From: Mycolicibacterium confluentis
GTDB taxonomy: Bacteria > Actinomycetota > Actinomycetes > Mycobacteriales > Mycobacteriaceae
Direction: 5' to 3'
Assembly (NCBI RefSeq): GCF_010729895.1
Contig: NZ_AP022612.1
Span: 1,860,001-1,924,000, forward strand
Length of the DNA stretch: 64,000 nt
Below are positions 1 to 8,492 of this stretch, piece after piece (within the stretch, counting starts at the first letter, position 1; each line of letters begins with the position of its first letter). The position numbers were made by a program, and so were the translations under genes. A model generated the notes under the pieces. That model was not told the DNA's origin and did not search any database. It was given only the letters and a program-made list of their open reading frames with translations.

Positions 1-842
1 TTGAGCCGGGCCACCTCCGGGGCGTCCTCGGCGGCCACGTGCAGGCCCGGCACCAGATCACCCGGAGTCATGAACACCACGTTGGATTCACCCAACGACG
101 GCAGCACCCGGCCGATGTGGTCGAGGAACGCGGCGTTGGGTCCCACCACCAGGACGCCGTGGCTCTCCACGCGCTCGCGCTGCGTGTAGAGCAGGTAGGC
201 GACGCGGTGCAGGGCGACGACGGTCTTGCCGGTGCCGGGTCCGCCTTCGATCACGAGTACGCCGGGGTGGTCGTGGCGGATGATCTCGTCCTGCTCGGAC
301 TGGATGGTGGCGACGATGTCGCGCATCCCTTCCCCGCGGGGAGCGTTGACCGCCGCGAGCAGTGCCTGGTCGGCCGACACGGCGCTGCTGTCGTCGCTGT
401 CGGCCTCCGGGCGGCCGAGCACCTCGTCGGTGAACTCGCGCAGGGTGCGGCCTCGGCTGTGGAACTGGCGGCGGCGGCGCATGCCCTCGGGATGCGCCGC
501 GGTGGCGGTGTAGAACGCCCGGGCCGCGGGGGCCCGCCAGTCCAGCAGTAGCGGCTCGTAGTCGTCGTCCTCGTCGAACACGCCGATGCGGCCGATGTAG
601 CTGGGCTCACCGGTCACGGAATCCAGGCGCCCGAAGCACAGGCCGTTGTCGGCCACGTCGAGGCGGGCCGCCTGTTTGGCCAGAGCGCGCACCTCGGCGT
701 CGCGGTCGACGAGTTCGCGGTCCTTGTCCCGCATTGCCGCGCGGTAGCGGTCCCGTACCCGGGCGCGTTCGGCGTCCAGGCGCGTGTAGAGGCCGTCGAC
801 GTAGTCCTGTTCGGACTGCAGTTCTTCTTCGTATCCGCGCAC
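1..842 (-). CDS. HelR/HelD-family RNA polymerase-associated helicase-like ATPase (N-terminal part)
   Basis: Runs off the left edge; 281 codons are visible from a GTG at 842, with a purine-rich AGGGA about 8 nt upstream. The first ~65 residues are charged and helical, as in the N-terminal coiled coil of HelD proteins. A Walker A motif GGPGTGKT lies at residues 200-207 of a UvrD/Rep-like 1A domain, and the motif Ia region (VLVVGPNAAFLDHI) follows. Proteins of this family pull RNA polymerase off stalled or drug-bound complexes. HelR members displace rifamycin from RNA polymerase. The rifamycin-associated element 60 bp upstream favours HelR over housekeeping HelD, but the visible part does not separate the two. 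Confidence 0.85.
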   Translation of the reverse strand, partial: MRGYEEELQSEQDYVDGLYTRLDAERARVRDRYRAAMRDKDRELVDRDAEVRALAKQAARLDVADNGLCFGRLDSVTGEPSYIGRIGVFDEDDDYEPLLLDWRAPAARAFYTATAAHPEGMRRRRQFHSRGRTLREFTDEVLGRPEADSDDSSAVSADQALLAAVNAPRGEGMRDIVATIQSEQDEIIRHDHPGVLVIEGGPGTGKTVVALHRVAYLLYTQRERVESHGVLVVGPNAAFLDHIGRVLPSLGESNVVFMTPGDLVPGLHVAAEDAPEVARL

Positions 843-901
843 GTATGTATCCCTGATTCCCTACTTCGACATCCTCGGCCAGCGATTGTCCGGCATGACC
901 C

Positions 902-920
902 CCGCCTTGCCGCAAGTCCG
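902..920 (-). promoter_or_regulatory. Rifamycin-associated element (RAE)-like palindrome
   Basis: Read on the minus strand the 19 bases are CGGACTTGCGGCAAGGCGG. The palindromic core CTTGCGGCAAG matches the known RAE consensus (GGGGCTTGCGGCAAGGCCC, recalled from the literature) at 15 of 19 positions. RAEs lie upstream of rifamycin-inactivating and helR genes in actinobacteria. This copy sits 60 bp upstream of the helicase-like gene, in the divergent region shared with the HNH gene. Confidence 0.75.
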
Positions 921-943
921 GGATGGCGCGGTATGTTGGAGGA

Positions 944-976
944 GGAAGGACCGCTGAGCGGGGCCTTCCATTTTTT
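944..976 (+). terminator. Intrinsic terminator-like hairpin with T6 tract
   Basis: GGAAGG pairs with CCTTCC and CCGC pairs with GCGG around a TGA loop, followed at once by ATTTTTT. The T tract is on the plus strand only. No plus-strand gene lies upstream in the window, so it would end a short transcript started just before it. A TATGTT -10-like hexamer sits at 932-937. Confidence 0.6.
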
Positions 977-991
977 GTCGGTGGCCCGGCC

Positions 992-997
992 TAGGGT
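992..997 (+). promoter_or_regulatory. -10 TAGGGT of the HNH gene (leaderless)
   Basis: TAGGGT fits TANNNT and is followed by 7 nt and then the ATG at 1005. The transcript would start at or next to the start codon. Confidence 0.5.
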
Positions 998-1004
998 CGA
1001 AAGT

Positions 1005-2285
1005 ATGTTCGAACTGCCGGTGGTGGGGCCCGACGCCGATGAGGCGGCGTTGGTGGCGCACATCGGTGCGTTGGAGACACTGAAGGCACAGGCAGCGGCG
1101 GCGCAGGCCCGGGCGACGGCGCAGTTGGTGCAGTCACGGCATGCCGCTGAAGCCGCGCGTGGAGTGTCTGCGACGCGGCGGGGTCGAGGGTTGGCCACCG
1201 AGGTCGCGCTGGCCCGGCGTGACGCACCTGCCCGCGGTGGCCGTCATGTCGGGTTCGCCACCGCGCTGGTGCAGGAGATGCCGCACACCCTGGCCGCGCT
1301 GGAGTCCGGGGTGCTGACGGAGTGGCGGGCAACCTTGATCGTGCGGGAGTCGGCCTGCCTGAGTGTCGAAGATCGCCGCGCCCTGGACGCCGAACTGTGC
1401 GCCGACCAGGGTGAGCTTGCGGGCTGGGGCGACGGGCGGGTGGCCGCCGAGGCCAAGTCGATCGCCTACCGCCTGGATCCGCACGCCGTCGTCGACCGAG
1501 CCGCGAATGCCCAGCAGGACCGGCGCGTGACCATCCGGCCCGCCCCAGACACCATGACGATTGTGACCGCGCTGCTGCCGGTGGATCAGGGCGTGTCGGT
1601 CTACGCTGCCCTCAAACGAGAAGCCGACACCACCGGTGATGGCCGGTCCCGAGGCCAGATCATGGCCGACACCCTCGTTGAACGCGTCACCGGAGGCTCG
1701 GCGGCCGCCCCGACTCCCATCGCCGTCAACCTGGTGTTGCCCGAGGATGCGCTCATCGGCGGAAACACGCCGGCGGTGATCTCCGACTACGGGCCGGTTC
1801 CGTCGGAGATCGCGTGCCGGTTGATCGACGCCGCGGCCGGCGACGCGGAGTCCACCGCGACGTTGCGGCGGTTGTACGCCAGCCCCGCCTCGGGCGCGCT
1901 GGTCGCCATGGAGTCACGCGCCCGGATCTTCCCCAAGGGCCTGGCCCGACTCATCCGGTTGCGGGACCAACGCTGCCGCACGCCCTTCTGCGATGCGCCC
2001 ATCCGGCACATCGACCACGCCGAGGGGGCCTCGAGCACGGGCGCGACCTCGGCCCTCAACGGCGAGGGGCTGTGCGAGGCCTGCAACTACGCCAAACAGG
2101 CCGACGGCTGGCAGGTGCACACCTGGTTGGACCGCTGCGGGACGCACACGGCGGAGTTCGTCACGCCGACCGGCGCGCGCTACCGGTCGACGGCGCCCCC
2201 GGTCGTGCCCACGCCGCGGCCGGGCCGGGTCAGCATGGTCGAGGAACGACTTCGGTCAGAGCTCTACCCGCGGCATGCGGCCTGA
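1005..2285 (+). CDS. 13E12-type DUF222/HNH endonuclease-domain protein
   Basis: A 426-residue protein. The N-terminal ~300 residues form the Ala-rich helical DUF222 region found in the 13E12 repeat family of mycobacteria. The C-terminal part carries an HNH nuclease motif near residues 320-360: CRTPFC, then HIDH, then a C-x2-C (CEAC) pair that would bind structural zinc. The start at 1005 is preferred over an upstream in-frame ATG at 933, because a -10 hexamer ends 7 nt before it and the 933 start would lie inside a terminator hairpin. The family is multicopy and of unsettled role, either mobile or domesticated. It ends 2 bp from the convergent glyoxalase gene. Confidence 0.85.
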   Translation: MFELPVVGPDADEAALVAHIGALETLKAQAAAAQARATAQLVQSRHAAEAARGVSATRRGRGLATEVALARRDAPARGGRHVGFATALVQEMPHTLAALESGVLTEWRATLIVRESACLSVEDRRALDAELCADQGELAGWGDGRVAAEAKSIAYRLDPHAVVDRAANAQQDRRVTIRPAPDTMTIVTALLPVDQGVSVYAALKREADTTGDGRSRGQIMADTLVERVTGGSAAAPTPIAVNLVLPEDALIGGNTPAVISDYGPVPSEIACRLIDAAAGDAESTATLRRLYASPASGALVAMESRARIFPKGLARLIRLRDQRCRTPFCDAPIRHIDHAEGASSTGATSALNGEGLCEACNYAKQADGWQVHTWLDRCGTHTAEFVTPTGARYRSTAPPVVPTPRPGRVSMVEERLRSELYPRHAA

Positions 2286-2287
2286 GC

Positions 2288-2716
2288 TCAGGGGACCGGC
2301 AGTTCGGCCAGTTGGGTGAGTCGGATGCTGTTTCCGGACGGGTCCCGGAACCCGGCGTCGATGCCATACGGCGCATCGAACGGCGCCTCGGTGAACTCCA
2401 CACCGCGGGCCGAGAGTTCGGCGTAGGACTTGTGGCAGTCATCGGTGGTCAGAAAGACCGTGCCGGCGAATCCCATGGCCACCAGGTCGAGAACCTGCCG
2501 CTGCACGCTGTCGTCCATCATGGGCGGGCCGGGCAGGGCCATCAGGACGATGCTCACGTCGTCCTGGCCAGGCGGGCCGACGGTCAGCCATCGGAAGCCC
2601 TCCATGTCGGGAAGTGAGATGTCTTGGCGCACTTCGAAACCGATCTTCTCGGTCCAGAACCTGCATGCGATTTCCTGGTCGTGCACCCACAGGGCGGCAC
2701 TGGCGATTTTCATCAT
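2288..2716 (-). CDS. Glyoxalase/bleomycin-resistance-type (VOC) protein
   Basis: 142 residues, the usual length of a single VOC protein. It begins MMKIASAALWVHDQEIACRF, shows the first beta-alpha-beta unit with WTEKIGFEV, and ends with FRDPSGNSIRL, the terminal strand typical of the family. The actual substrate cannot be inferred. It lies 10 bp after an AraC-type regulator on the same strand, which suggests control by that protein. A TAGGTT -10 ends 7 nt before the ATG at 2716, so it may also be made from its own leaderless transcript. Confidence 0.85.
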   Translation of the reverse strand: MMKIASAALWVHDQEIACRFWTEKIGFEVRQDISLPDMEGFRWLTVGPPGQDDVSIVLMALPGPPMMDDSVQRQVLDLVAMGFAGTVFLTTDDCHKSYAELSARGVEFTEAPFDAPYGIDAGFRDPSGNSIRLTQLAELPVP

Positions 2717-2723
2717 GGTGGTG

Positions 2724-2729
2724 AACCTA
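2724..2729 (-). promoter_or_regulatory. -10 TAGGTT of the glyoxalase gene, built on the araC-type gene's TAG stop
   Basis: On the minus strand TAGGTT is followed by 7 nt and the ATG at 2716. Its first three bases are the stop codon of the upstream regulator (2727-2729). Confidence 0.5.
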
Positions 2730-3155
2730 CGACGCGCTCGCGCGCCTCGTCTTCTCCTGATGTGCTGTGTTTGGCCGGGTGTGCAGGCGCAGAACGCAGT
2801 TGGGGACGCGGGCATACATCGATGCCGGCGGCATGCTGGCCCGGTAGGCCGCCGGCGGTTTCCCGTACACCCGCGCGAAGGTGCTCGTGAAGGACCCGAC
2901 GCTGGAGAACCCGACCATGGTGCAAATGTCGGCCACGGAACGGTCGGTGTAGCGCAGAAGTGCCGAGGCGCGCTCGAGGCGCCGGGACTGCAGATAGGCG
3001 CTGGGGGACTCGCCGAAGGTACGGGTGAACATGCGGCTGAAATGCGCCCGGGACAACCCGGCCGCGGCGGCGAGGTCGGTCACGGTGATGGGCTCGCTGT
3101 AGCGCGCGTCGACGAAGTCCTTGGCGCGCATCAGGTAGCGCGCTGGCGGCAGCAT
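2727..3155 (-). CDS. AraC/XylS-family transcriptional regulator (DNA-binding domain only)
   Basis: 142 residues from the ATG at 3155. Residues ~5-105 are the double helix-turn-helix of AraC proteins: the first HTH is DLAAAAGLSRAHFSRMFTRT, and the second includes VADICTMVGFSSVGSFTSTF with the usual G-F-x-S and P-x-x-Y (PPAAY) elements. No ligand-binding domain precedes it, so it resembles the short AraC regulators paired with glyoxalase-type genes. The glyoxalase gene follows after 10 bp. An in-frame start further upstream (3257) would run into the rnpB promoter and 5' end and is rejected. Confidence 0.85.
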   Translation of the reverse strand: MLPPARYLMRAKDFVDARYSEPITVTDLAAAAGLSRAHFSRMFTRTFGESPSAYLQSRRLERASALLRYTDRSVADICTMVGFSSVGSFTSTFARVYGKPPAAYRASMPPASMYARVPNCVLRLHTRPNTAHQEKTRRASAS

Positions 3156-3188
3156 GCAGCAATTATGGCCTGGCGGGGGGTGACAGGG

Positions 3189-3194
3189 TAGCTT
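3189..3194 (+). promoter_or_regulatory. -10 TAGCTT of rnpB
   Basis: TAGCTT fits TANNNT and ends 8 nt before the G at 3203 that opens the P1 helix of RNase P RNA, a good distance for its transcription start. Confidence 0.45.
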
Positions 3195-3202
3195 TAATCC
3201 TC

Positions 3203-3588
<386 letters not shown>

Positions 3589-3590
3589 CC

Positions 3591-5027
3591 CTACTTCATC
3601 GCCTTCCGCAGCGCCTTCAGCGCGGAGTCGAGTTGGTCGCGGCAGCGCTGCGCGAGTTCCTCCTCGCGCTGGTGCAGCACGCCGTAGGTGAAGGTGTCCT
3701 CGTCCGCGAGGTGCGCGGCCTCGGCCTGGGCCAGCAGGTGGGTGCGGCTCACGGTGGCGTCCTGGTGGTCGCCGAGCAGGCTCTGGATGGTCTTGGCGGC
3801 CTCCGACACCTTGCGCTCCCCGGTGGCGGCGGCGGTGTACCGCAACCGCTTGGCGCCCTTGCGGATCCGGTGCAGGGCCTCATCGCGATCGGGGGAGTCC
3901 GCCTGGGCCTTGGCGGTTTTGGCGGCCTTGCGTACGCGTTTGTACGCCGAGTCCAGGCTCGCGGCCTCGCCCCCGGACGGCGGTGTGGTGACGACCTGTT
4001 CCAGCGCGTCGAGAAGCCGGAAGTAGCGCGGTGTGCGCATCGCCGCAATGGCGCGTCGCAGCCCGGTCTCGTAGCGTTTCCGGGCACCGTCGACGAGGCG
4101 CTCCCGGACCGGGCCCCGGACGAGGTCGGCAGGCAGGTCGTTGAGCGCGTCGTCGTACTTCTGGGCGAGCACCTCGGCGTCGCGGGCCACCCCGAGAAGT
4201 GCGGCGAGCTGACGCAGTTCGTCGAGAATCCACTCGTCGGGGTCCGAGTCCTCCTTGAGCAGGCTGCGCAGTTTGCGCGTGGTGACCCGCATCTGGTGGA
4301 CGGCGTCGTCGGTGTCCGAGCGCACCGCGCGATCCCAGGTGATCAGCTCACCGATCAGCTCGGTCACCGCGCGGTGGATGGGATCGTCGGACTCGACGGG
4401 CTCTGGTGGGGGACTGGCCGCGTCGAGCACCCGAGCCAGTTTCGAGCCGTGACCAGCCGGTGTCGCGCCCGCGTCGAGAAGCCGTCGGCTGAGCCGGTCC
4501 AGCAGTTCGCGGTCGTCGGACTCGACCAGTTCCAGCTCCCACTCCCGCCACCGCTGCTCGACGTCGCCGGCGGTCGCCACCACCTGGTCGTCGCAGAACT
4601 CCGCGAGCACCGCGCCGTCGGCGCTGCGGAGCAGTTGGACGCCGCGCGTGGTCGCGATCCGTGCAACCGGTCCCAGGGGCCGATCGCGGACCACCGCGAG
4701 CACCACATCGCGCAACTGCTCGGGCACCTCGGCCGACTCGTCGCCCAGTGGCAGACGCACCTCGGTGCGCGCGTCCGGTCCGGCGGGCAGCTTGAGGTGC
4801 CAGCCCGCGTCCTCGCCGCCGGTGCGCCTGCGCAACGTGATGCGGTGCCGCGCGAGGTCGTGGTCGGCGGTGTCGAAGTACACCGCGTCGAGGTGCTGCG
4901 TCGGCGCGAACTCCACATGGGTGACCGAACTCAACCCGTCGAAGGACGGTGCGACTTCGGCGTTCTCGGCGTCGAACTTGAGCTCGACCTCGATGTGCCT
5001 GGTGGGTTCCGACTTCCGCTTAGCCAC
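3591..5027 (-). CDS. CYTH and CHAD domain protein (Rv2226-like)
   Basis: 478 residues from a GTG at 5027. The N-terminal half is a CYTH triphosphate-tunnel domain, opening with the diagnostic E13-V-E15-L-K17 (ExExK) and rich in paired acidic and basic strand residues. The C-terminal ~270 residues are a CHAD domain with its histidine- and lysine-rich helices (VHQMRVTTRKLRSLLK and LHRIRKGAKRLRYTA). CHAD domains bind polyphosphate and CYTH domains hydrolyse or bind triphosphates, so a polyphosphate-linked role is likely, though the reaction is not known here. It lies 18 bp after the carboxylase-fragment gene on the same strand and may be read through from it. Confidence 0.88.
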   Translation of the reverse strand: MAKRKSEPTRHIEVELKFDAENAEVAPSFDGLSSVTHVEFAPTQHLDAVYFDTADHDLARHRITLRRRTGGEDAGWHLKLPAGPDARTEVRLPLGDESAEVPEQLRDVVLAVVRDRPLGPVARIATTRGVQLLRSADGAVLAEFCDDQVVATAGDVEQRWREWELELVESDDRELLDRLSRRLLDAGATPAGHGSKLARVLDAASPPPEPVESDDPIHRAVTELIGELITWDRAVRSDTDDAVHQMRVTTRKLRSLLKEDSDPDEWILDELRQLAALLGVARDAEVLAQKYDDALNDLPADLVRGPVRERLVDGARKRYETGLRRAIAAMRTPRYFRLLDALEQVVTTPPSGGEAASLDSAYKRVRKAAKTAKAQADSPDRDEALHRIRKGAKRLRYTAAATGERKVSEAAKTIQSLLGDHQDATVSRTHLLAQAEAAHLADEDTFTYGVLHQREEELAQRCRDQLDSALKALRKAMK

Positions 5028-5045
5028 GTCCCCAGCCTGCCACAG

Positions 5046-7055
5046 CTAGCTTGCCCGCTGTCCTCGGAACTCTCCCGCCTGCGCCCAGGCCTGCCGTTCG
5101 GCGTTGAACGCCGCGGCCTGGTGCGAGCCGAAGGCCGCGATCGATTCGGCGTTGTCGGCGAGGAACTGTTGATACTGCGCCAGCGAGAACTCCCCGTCCG
5201 TCATCTCGACCCGACCCCGCCCGGCGGCCATGTCGGCGCGCAGGTCGAGCAGTTCCTCGGCGCTGACGGGGTGAAAGCTGATCCGGTCGAAACAGCGCAG
5301 CAGCCACGGCGTGCCCGGTTCGAACGAGTCCGACGAGTGCGGATGGCGGTGGTTCCACACCTGTGTGGTGCGGCCGACGAACTGGTAGCCGCCGGGGCCC
5401 TCCATGCCGTAGATGCACAGGTAGGCGCCGCCGATGCCGACGGCGTTCTCGGGTGTCCAGGTCCGCGCCGGGTTGTACTTGGTGGTGACCAGGCGGTGGC
5501 GCGGATCCAGGGGAGTGGCCACCGGCGCGCCCAGGTACACATCGCCCAGGCCGAGCACCAGGTACTGCGCCGCGAACACCGTGTCGTAGACCTCGCCGGT
5601 GTCGGCCAGACCGTTGACGCGCCTGATGAACTCGATGTTGTCGGGGCACCACGGGGCATCGGCGCGCACGCCGTGCACGTAGCGCTGGATGGCCTCGTGC
5701 GTGGCGGGATCGTCCCACGACAGCGGCAATCGGACGGTGCGACTGGGGACGACGAGTTCCTCCGAGGGCGGCAGGTCCGCGTCGAGGCGGGCGACCACCT
5801 CCGTCACCTCGACGGCCGACACGGTCGCGGGGTCGAACTGCACCTGCAGGGATCGGACACCGGGCGTCCGCTCGGTGACCCCGGGCGCCCCCAGCGCGCT
5901 CAACCGCTCGTCGAGAACGTGCACGCGGGCCCGCATCGCCAGATCCAGTGCCATGGGCCCATATTCGACCAGCACAGCCGCATCACCACTGCGTCGCAGC
6001 GTGACCTCGGTGCCGTCAGCGGAGGTGAACCTTTCGAGCACACCGTCGTCGTTGTCCCCGGAACTCGACAGCACCAGAGGGAACGACGCCCGTCTGCCGA
6101 CATCCAGGGTGCGCAGCGACGGGGCCCGCTCGGCGCGTACCGCGACGAACCGCACCGTGTCGCCCGGCGCCATCTGGCCCAGCTTCCACCGGTCGCCGCT
6201 GACGACGGTGACGGGGCAGACGAAACCGCCCAGGCTAGGCCCGTCGGGACCGAGCAGGATTGGGGTGTCGCCGGTGAAGTCCAGTGCGCCAACGCAGTAG
6301 GCGTTGTCGTGAATGTTCGACGGATGCAGGCCTGCTTCACCGCCGTCGGTGCGGGCCCACTGCGGGCTGGGGCCCTCGAGGCGGATCCCGGTGCGGTCGG
6401 AGTTGAAGTGCACGCGGTAGTCGGTGCCGAACAGTGTGTCGATGTCGGTTCGGGTGAAGAACTCGGGCGCACCGTGCGGGCCCTCGGTGACCGCCAGTTC
6501 CCAGCGATGGCCGATGCTGGGCTGCTCCTCGATCGCCGCGCGGGCCTCACGTCCGGGGCGCTCGATGTGTGGGCCCGGATCGGCGCCGGCAGTCAGCACA
6601 TCTCCCGGCGCCAGCGCGCGGCCGTCATGACCACCGAAGGCGCCCAACGTGAATGTGGCTGTGCTGCCCAGGTACTCGGGCTCGACGAGCCCTCCGGCGA
6701 TCAGCACATAGCAGCGCATGCCCGGACCGGACACCAGGCCGACCCGCAGGACGCCGCCGGCCGGCACGGTGACCGAACGCCACTGCGGGGTGGGAACGTC
6801 GTCGACGGTGACGGGCACCGGTGCGCCCGCGACGCAGACCCGGCCGCCGGTGGGGAAGCCCACGGCCAGGCCGCCTTTGGTGCATTCCAGGCCCGCGGCG
6901 CCCTCCGGATTGCCGAGCACCCGGTTGCCGATGCGGAAGGAGAGATCATCCATCGGCCCCGACGGGGGGACGCCGACGTGCCAGTACCCCGTGCGGCCCG
7001 GCCAGTCCTGGACCGTGGTGAGCAGTCCGGGCGCCACGATCTCGACCGTGGTCAT
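5046..7055 (-). CDS. KipA-KipI fusion; urea/guanidine carboxylase fragment lacking biotin carboxylase and biotinyl domains
   Basis: 669 residues. The first ~310 form the KipA/AHS2 domain ([20 protein letters not shown] near the start, then GGDTP-like loops). Residues ~330-640 form the KipI/AHS1 domain. The order AHS2-AHS1 and the C-terminal stretch ([20 protein letters not shown], then an [18 protein letters not shown] tail) match the middle of full-length urea carboxylase. The ATP-grasp biotin carboxylase domain that should precede it and the biotinyl domain that should follow are both absent. Its start ATG overlaps the stop of the DUF1989 gene by 4 bp (ATGA), so it belongs to the same operon. 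It may pair with a carboxylase encoded elsewhere, or act like 5-oxoprolinase subunits PxpB/PxpC. Confidence 0.8.
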   Translation of the reverse strand: MTTVEIVAPGLLTTVQDWPGRTGYWHVGVPPSGPMDDLSFRIGNRVLGNPEGAAGLECTKGGLAVGFPTGGRVCVAGAPVPVTVDDVPTPQWRSVTVPAGGVLRVGLVSGPGMRCYVLIAGGLVEPEYLGSTATFTLGAFGGHDGRALAPGDVLTAGADPGPHIERPGREARAAIEEQPSIGHRWELAVTEGPHGAPEFFTRTDIDTLFGTDYRVHFNSDRTGIRLEGPSPQWARTDGGEAGLHPSNIHDNAYCVGALDFTGDTPILLGPDGPSLGGFVCPVTVVSGDRWKLGQMAPGDTVRFVAVRAERAPSLRTLDVGRRASFPLVLSSSGDNDDGVLERFTSADGTEVTLRRSGDAAVLVEYGPMALDLAMRARVHVLDERLSALGAPGVTERTPGVRSLQVQFDPATVSAVEVTEVVARLDADLPPSEELVVPSRTVRLPLSWDDPATHEAIQRYVHGVRADAPWCPDNIEFIRRVNGLADTGEVYDTVFAAQYLVLGLGDVYLGAPVATPLDPRHRLVTTKYNPARTWTPENAVGIGGAYLCIYGMEGPGGYQFVGRTTQVWNHRHPHSSDSFEPGTPWLLRCFDRISFHPVSAEELLDLRADMAAGRGRVEMTDGEFSLAQYQQFLADNAESIAAFGSHQAAAFNAERQAWAQAGEFRGQRAS

Positions 7056-7675
7056 GATTCTGTGATCACCATCTGCACCGGCGTGGGGTCAAAGCCGTTG
7101 CACGGGTTGTTGATCTGCGGGCAGTTGGAGACCAGCACGAGCGTGTCGATCTCGGCCTGCAGGGTGAGCGATTTGCCGGGTGCGGACAACCCGTCGACGA
7201 TGCCGAGGGTGCCGTCGGGTTCGACCGGGACGTTCATGAAGAAGTTGACGTTGGACACCAGGTCCCGCTTGCTCATGCCCCACCGGATCGCCTCGGCCAG
7301 GAAGTTCTCGGCGCAGGCGTGCTGGTGCACGGTGTGGTGGCCGTACCGCAGCGTGTTGGACTCCTTGGAACACGCGCCCGCGATGGTGTCGTGATTGCCG
7401 ACCTCGTCGGCCACGATGCGCACCAACGCCGTCCCGTCGCCCGCGCGCAGCACAGATCCGGTGGTCAGAAAGATGTTGCGCTGCGCGGCGACAGTGGCCT
7501 GAGCGCAGTACCTCAGCGCTGAATCGGGACGGTCACCCGCGCCGATGCCGTAGAACAGCGTGTCGACGGCCTGGTTGCCGTGCAGGTCGATGATCTGCAG
7601 GCGCTGTCCGGCCCGCAGGATCGCTGACCACGGCGCCCGTGCCGCCACGGTCTGGTCGAGTACGACGGTCATCAT
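7052..7675 (-). CDS. DUF1989 protein, urea-carboxylase-associated protein 2 type (CgdB-like)
   Basis: 207 residues of the DUF1989 family. Visible features are [20 protein letters not shown] near residues 20-40, a central [20 protein letters not shown] block with clustered Cys and His that suits metal binding, and [10 protein letters not shown]. In urea/guanidine carboxylase clusters the two DUF1989 proteins are now known as carboxyguanidine deiminase subunits, which release ammonia after the carboxylase step. The start ATG overlaps the stop of the upstream DUF1989 gene (ATGATGA), and its own stop overlaps the next start, so translation is coupled throughout. The assignment to guanidine rather than urea is inference. 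Confidence 0.8.
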   Translation of the reverse strand: MMTVVLDQTVAARAPWSAILRAGQRLQIIDLHGNQAVDTLFYGIGAGDRPDSALRYCAQATVAAQRNIFLTTGSVLRAGDGTALVRIVADEVGNHDTIAGACSKESNTLRYGHHTVHQHACAENFLAEAIRWGMSKRDLVSNVNFFMNVPVEPDGTLGIVDGLSAPGKSLTLQAEIDTLVLVSNCPQINNPCNGFDPTPVQMVITES

Positions 7676-8424
7676 GCCCCCTCGATGGTGTTCTGGGCCG
7701 CGGCCCAGGTGCTTTCGGAGTTGAACAGCGCGCGAAGGTATTCGGGGTCGGTGCTGCTGGGCACCGAGAGTTCCTCGTCGGCGCGCCAGGCCAGGACGTC
7801 GAGCGCGGTCGGCGCGGGGGCGGGGTCCAGTGGGTGCGTGGTGTTGACGACAGCCACCACGACCGGCAGGTGGATCAGCAGTTCGACCGCCCCGCCGGGC
7901 CCGGACGATCCGGTGAAGTTCAGCGCGCCGTCGTCGTCCACCCGGACACCCTTGAAGAACGACACCGACGGCGCGAGGTCGCGGATGTCCAGGCCGTGCT
8001 TGTGTGCGGCCAGCAGCATCGCGTCGCGACCTTCGACGGTCATCCCGCACAGCGCGTCGTGATGGGCGGAGGTGTCGGACACGATGGTGGCCAACACGCG
8101 GCCCTGATCGGACAGCAGAGGGTGACCGGTGCTCAGGTACGCCTGCCACGGCACCTTCAGGGTGTCGGCGACGTTGAGCCGCTCCCACGGGGCGTCGCTG
8201 CGGAACAGCAGCAGGTGGGCGCAGGCGCCGCCGTCGGGGTCGGCCAGGCGTAACCGGGTGCCGCGGCCCACAACACGCGACGCGTAGGAGCCTGCGGGGA
8301 TGGACTCGGCCCATCGCACGGCGGTGTCGGCGACACCGTCGGGCAGGGTGGGAATCGGCAGGTGGGCGTGGGCGGCTTGGGCCCGGGCGTGGGTCCGGGC
8401 GCCGTCGGTGGAGGCGGTGCTCAT
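7672..8424 (-). CDS. DUF1989 protein, urea-carboxylase-associated protein 1 type (CgdA-like)
   Basis: 250 residues and first gene of the three-gene operon. It is a divergent paralogue of the next protein, sharing the layout IPAGSYASRVVGRGTRLRL, an HHDALCG segment and SVSFFKGVRVDDDG. UAAP1/UAAP2-type pairs form the deiminase that acts after guanidine carboxylase. The leader is only 68 bp to the divergent TetR gene, too short for a guanidine-I riboswitch, so TetR control is the likely input. A TAGGAA segment about 6 nt before the ATG can serve as ribosome binding site. Confidence 0.8.
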   Translation of the reverse strand: MSTASTDGARTHARAQAAHAHLPIPTLPDGVADTAVRWAESIPAGSYASRVVGRGTRLRLADPDGGACAHLLLFRSDAPWERLNVADTLKVPWQAYLSTGHPLLSDQGRVLATIVSDTSAHHDALCGMTVEGRDAMLLAAHKHGLDIRDLAPSVSFFKGVRVDDDGALNFTGSSGPGGAVELLIHLPVVVAVVNTTHPLDPAPAPTALDVLAWRADEELSVPSSTDPEYLRALFNSESTWAAAQNTIEGA

Positions 8425-8444
8425 GTGGCATTCCTATCACCCGA

Positions 8445-8456
8445 CAGGTAAACCTG
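8445..8456. promoter_or_regulatory. Candidate TetR operator, CAGGT-AA-ACCTG
   Basis: A 5-bp inverted repeat with a 2-bp centre, placed 20 bp from the DUF1989 start and 36 bp from the divergent TetR start. The position suits an operator controlling both directions. The short arms make it only suggestive. Confidence 0.35.
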
Positions 8457-8492
8457 CAGTGCGAGCGAGGCCCGGGGTGCAACAATGACGCC

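Noticed and set aside
933..1004. Upstream start of the HNH protein at 933
   Set aside because: The extension would be translated through the terminator hairpin and T tract, and a -10 sits 7 nt before the ATG at 1005.
3633..7394. A 1253-codon open frame on the plus strand
   Set aside because: It lies opposite the CYTH-CHAD and KipA-KipI/DUF1989 genes, has no domain match and low-complexity composition, and arises from third-position GC of the real minus-strand genes.
8425..8492. Guanidine-I riboswitch ahead of the DUF1989 operon
   Set aside because: Only 68 bp separate the divergent starts and none of the conserved ykkC core was seen.
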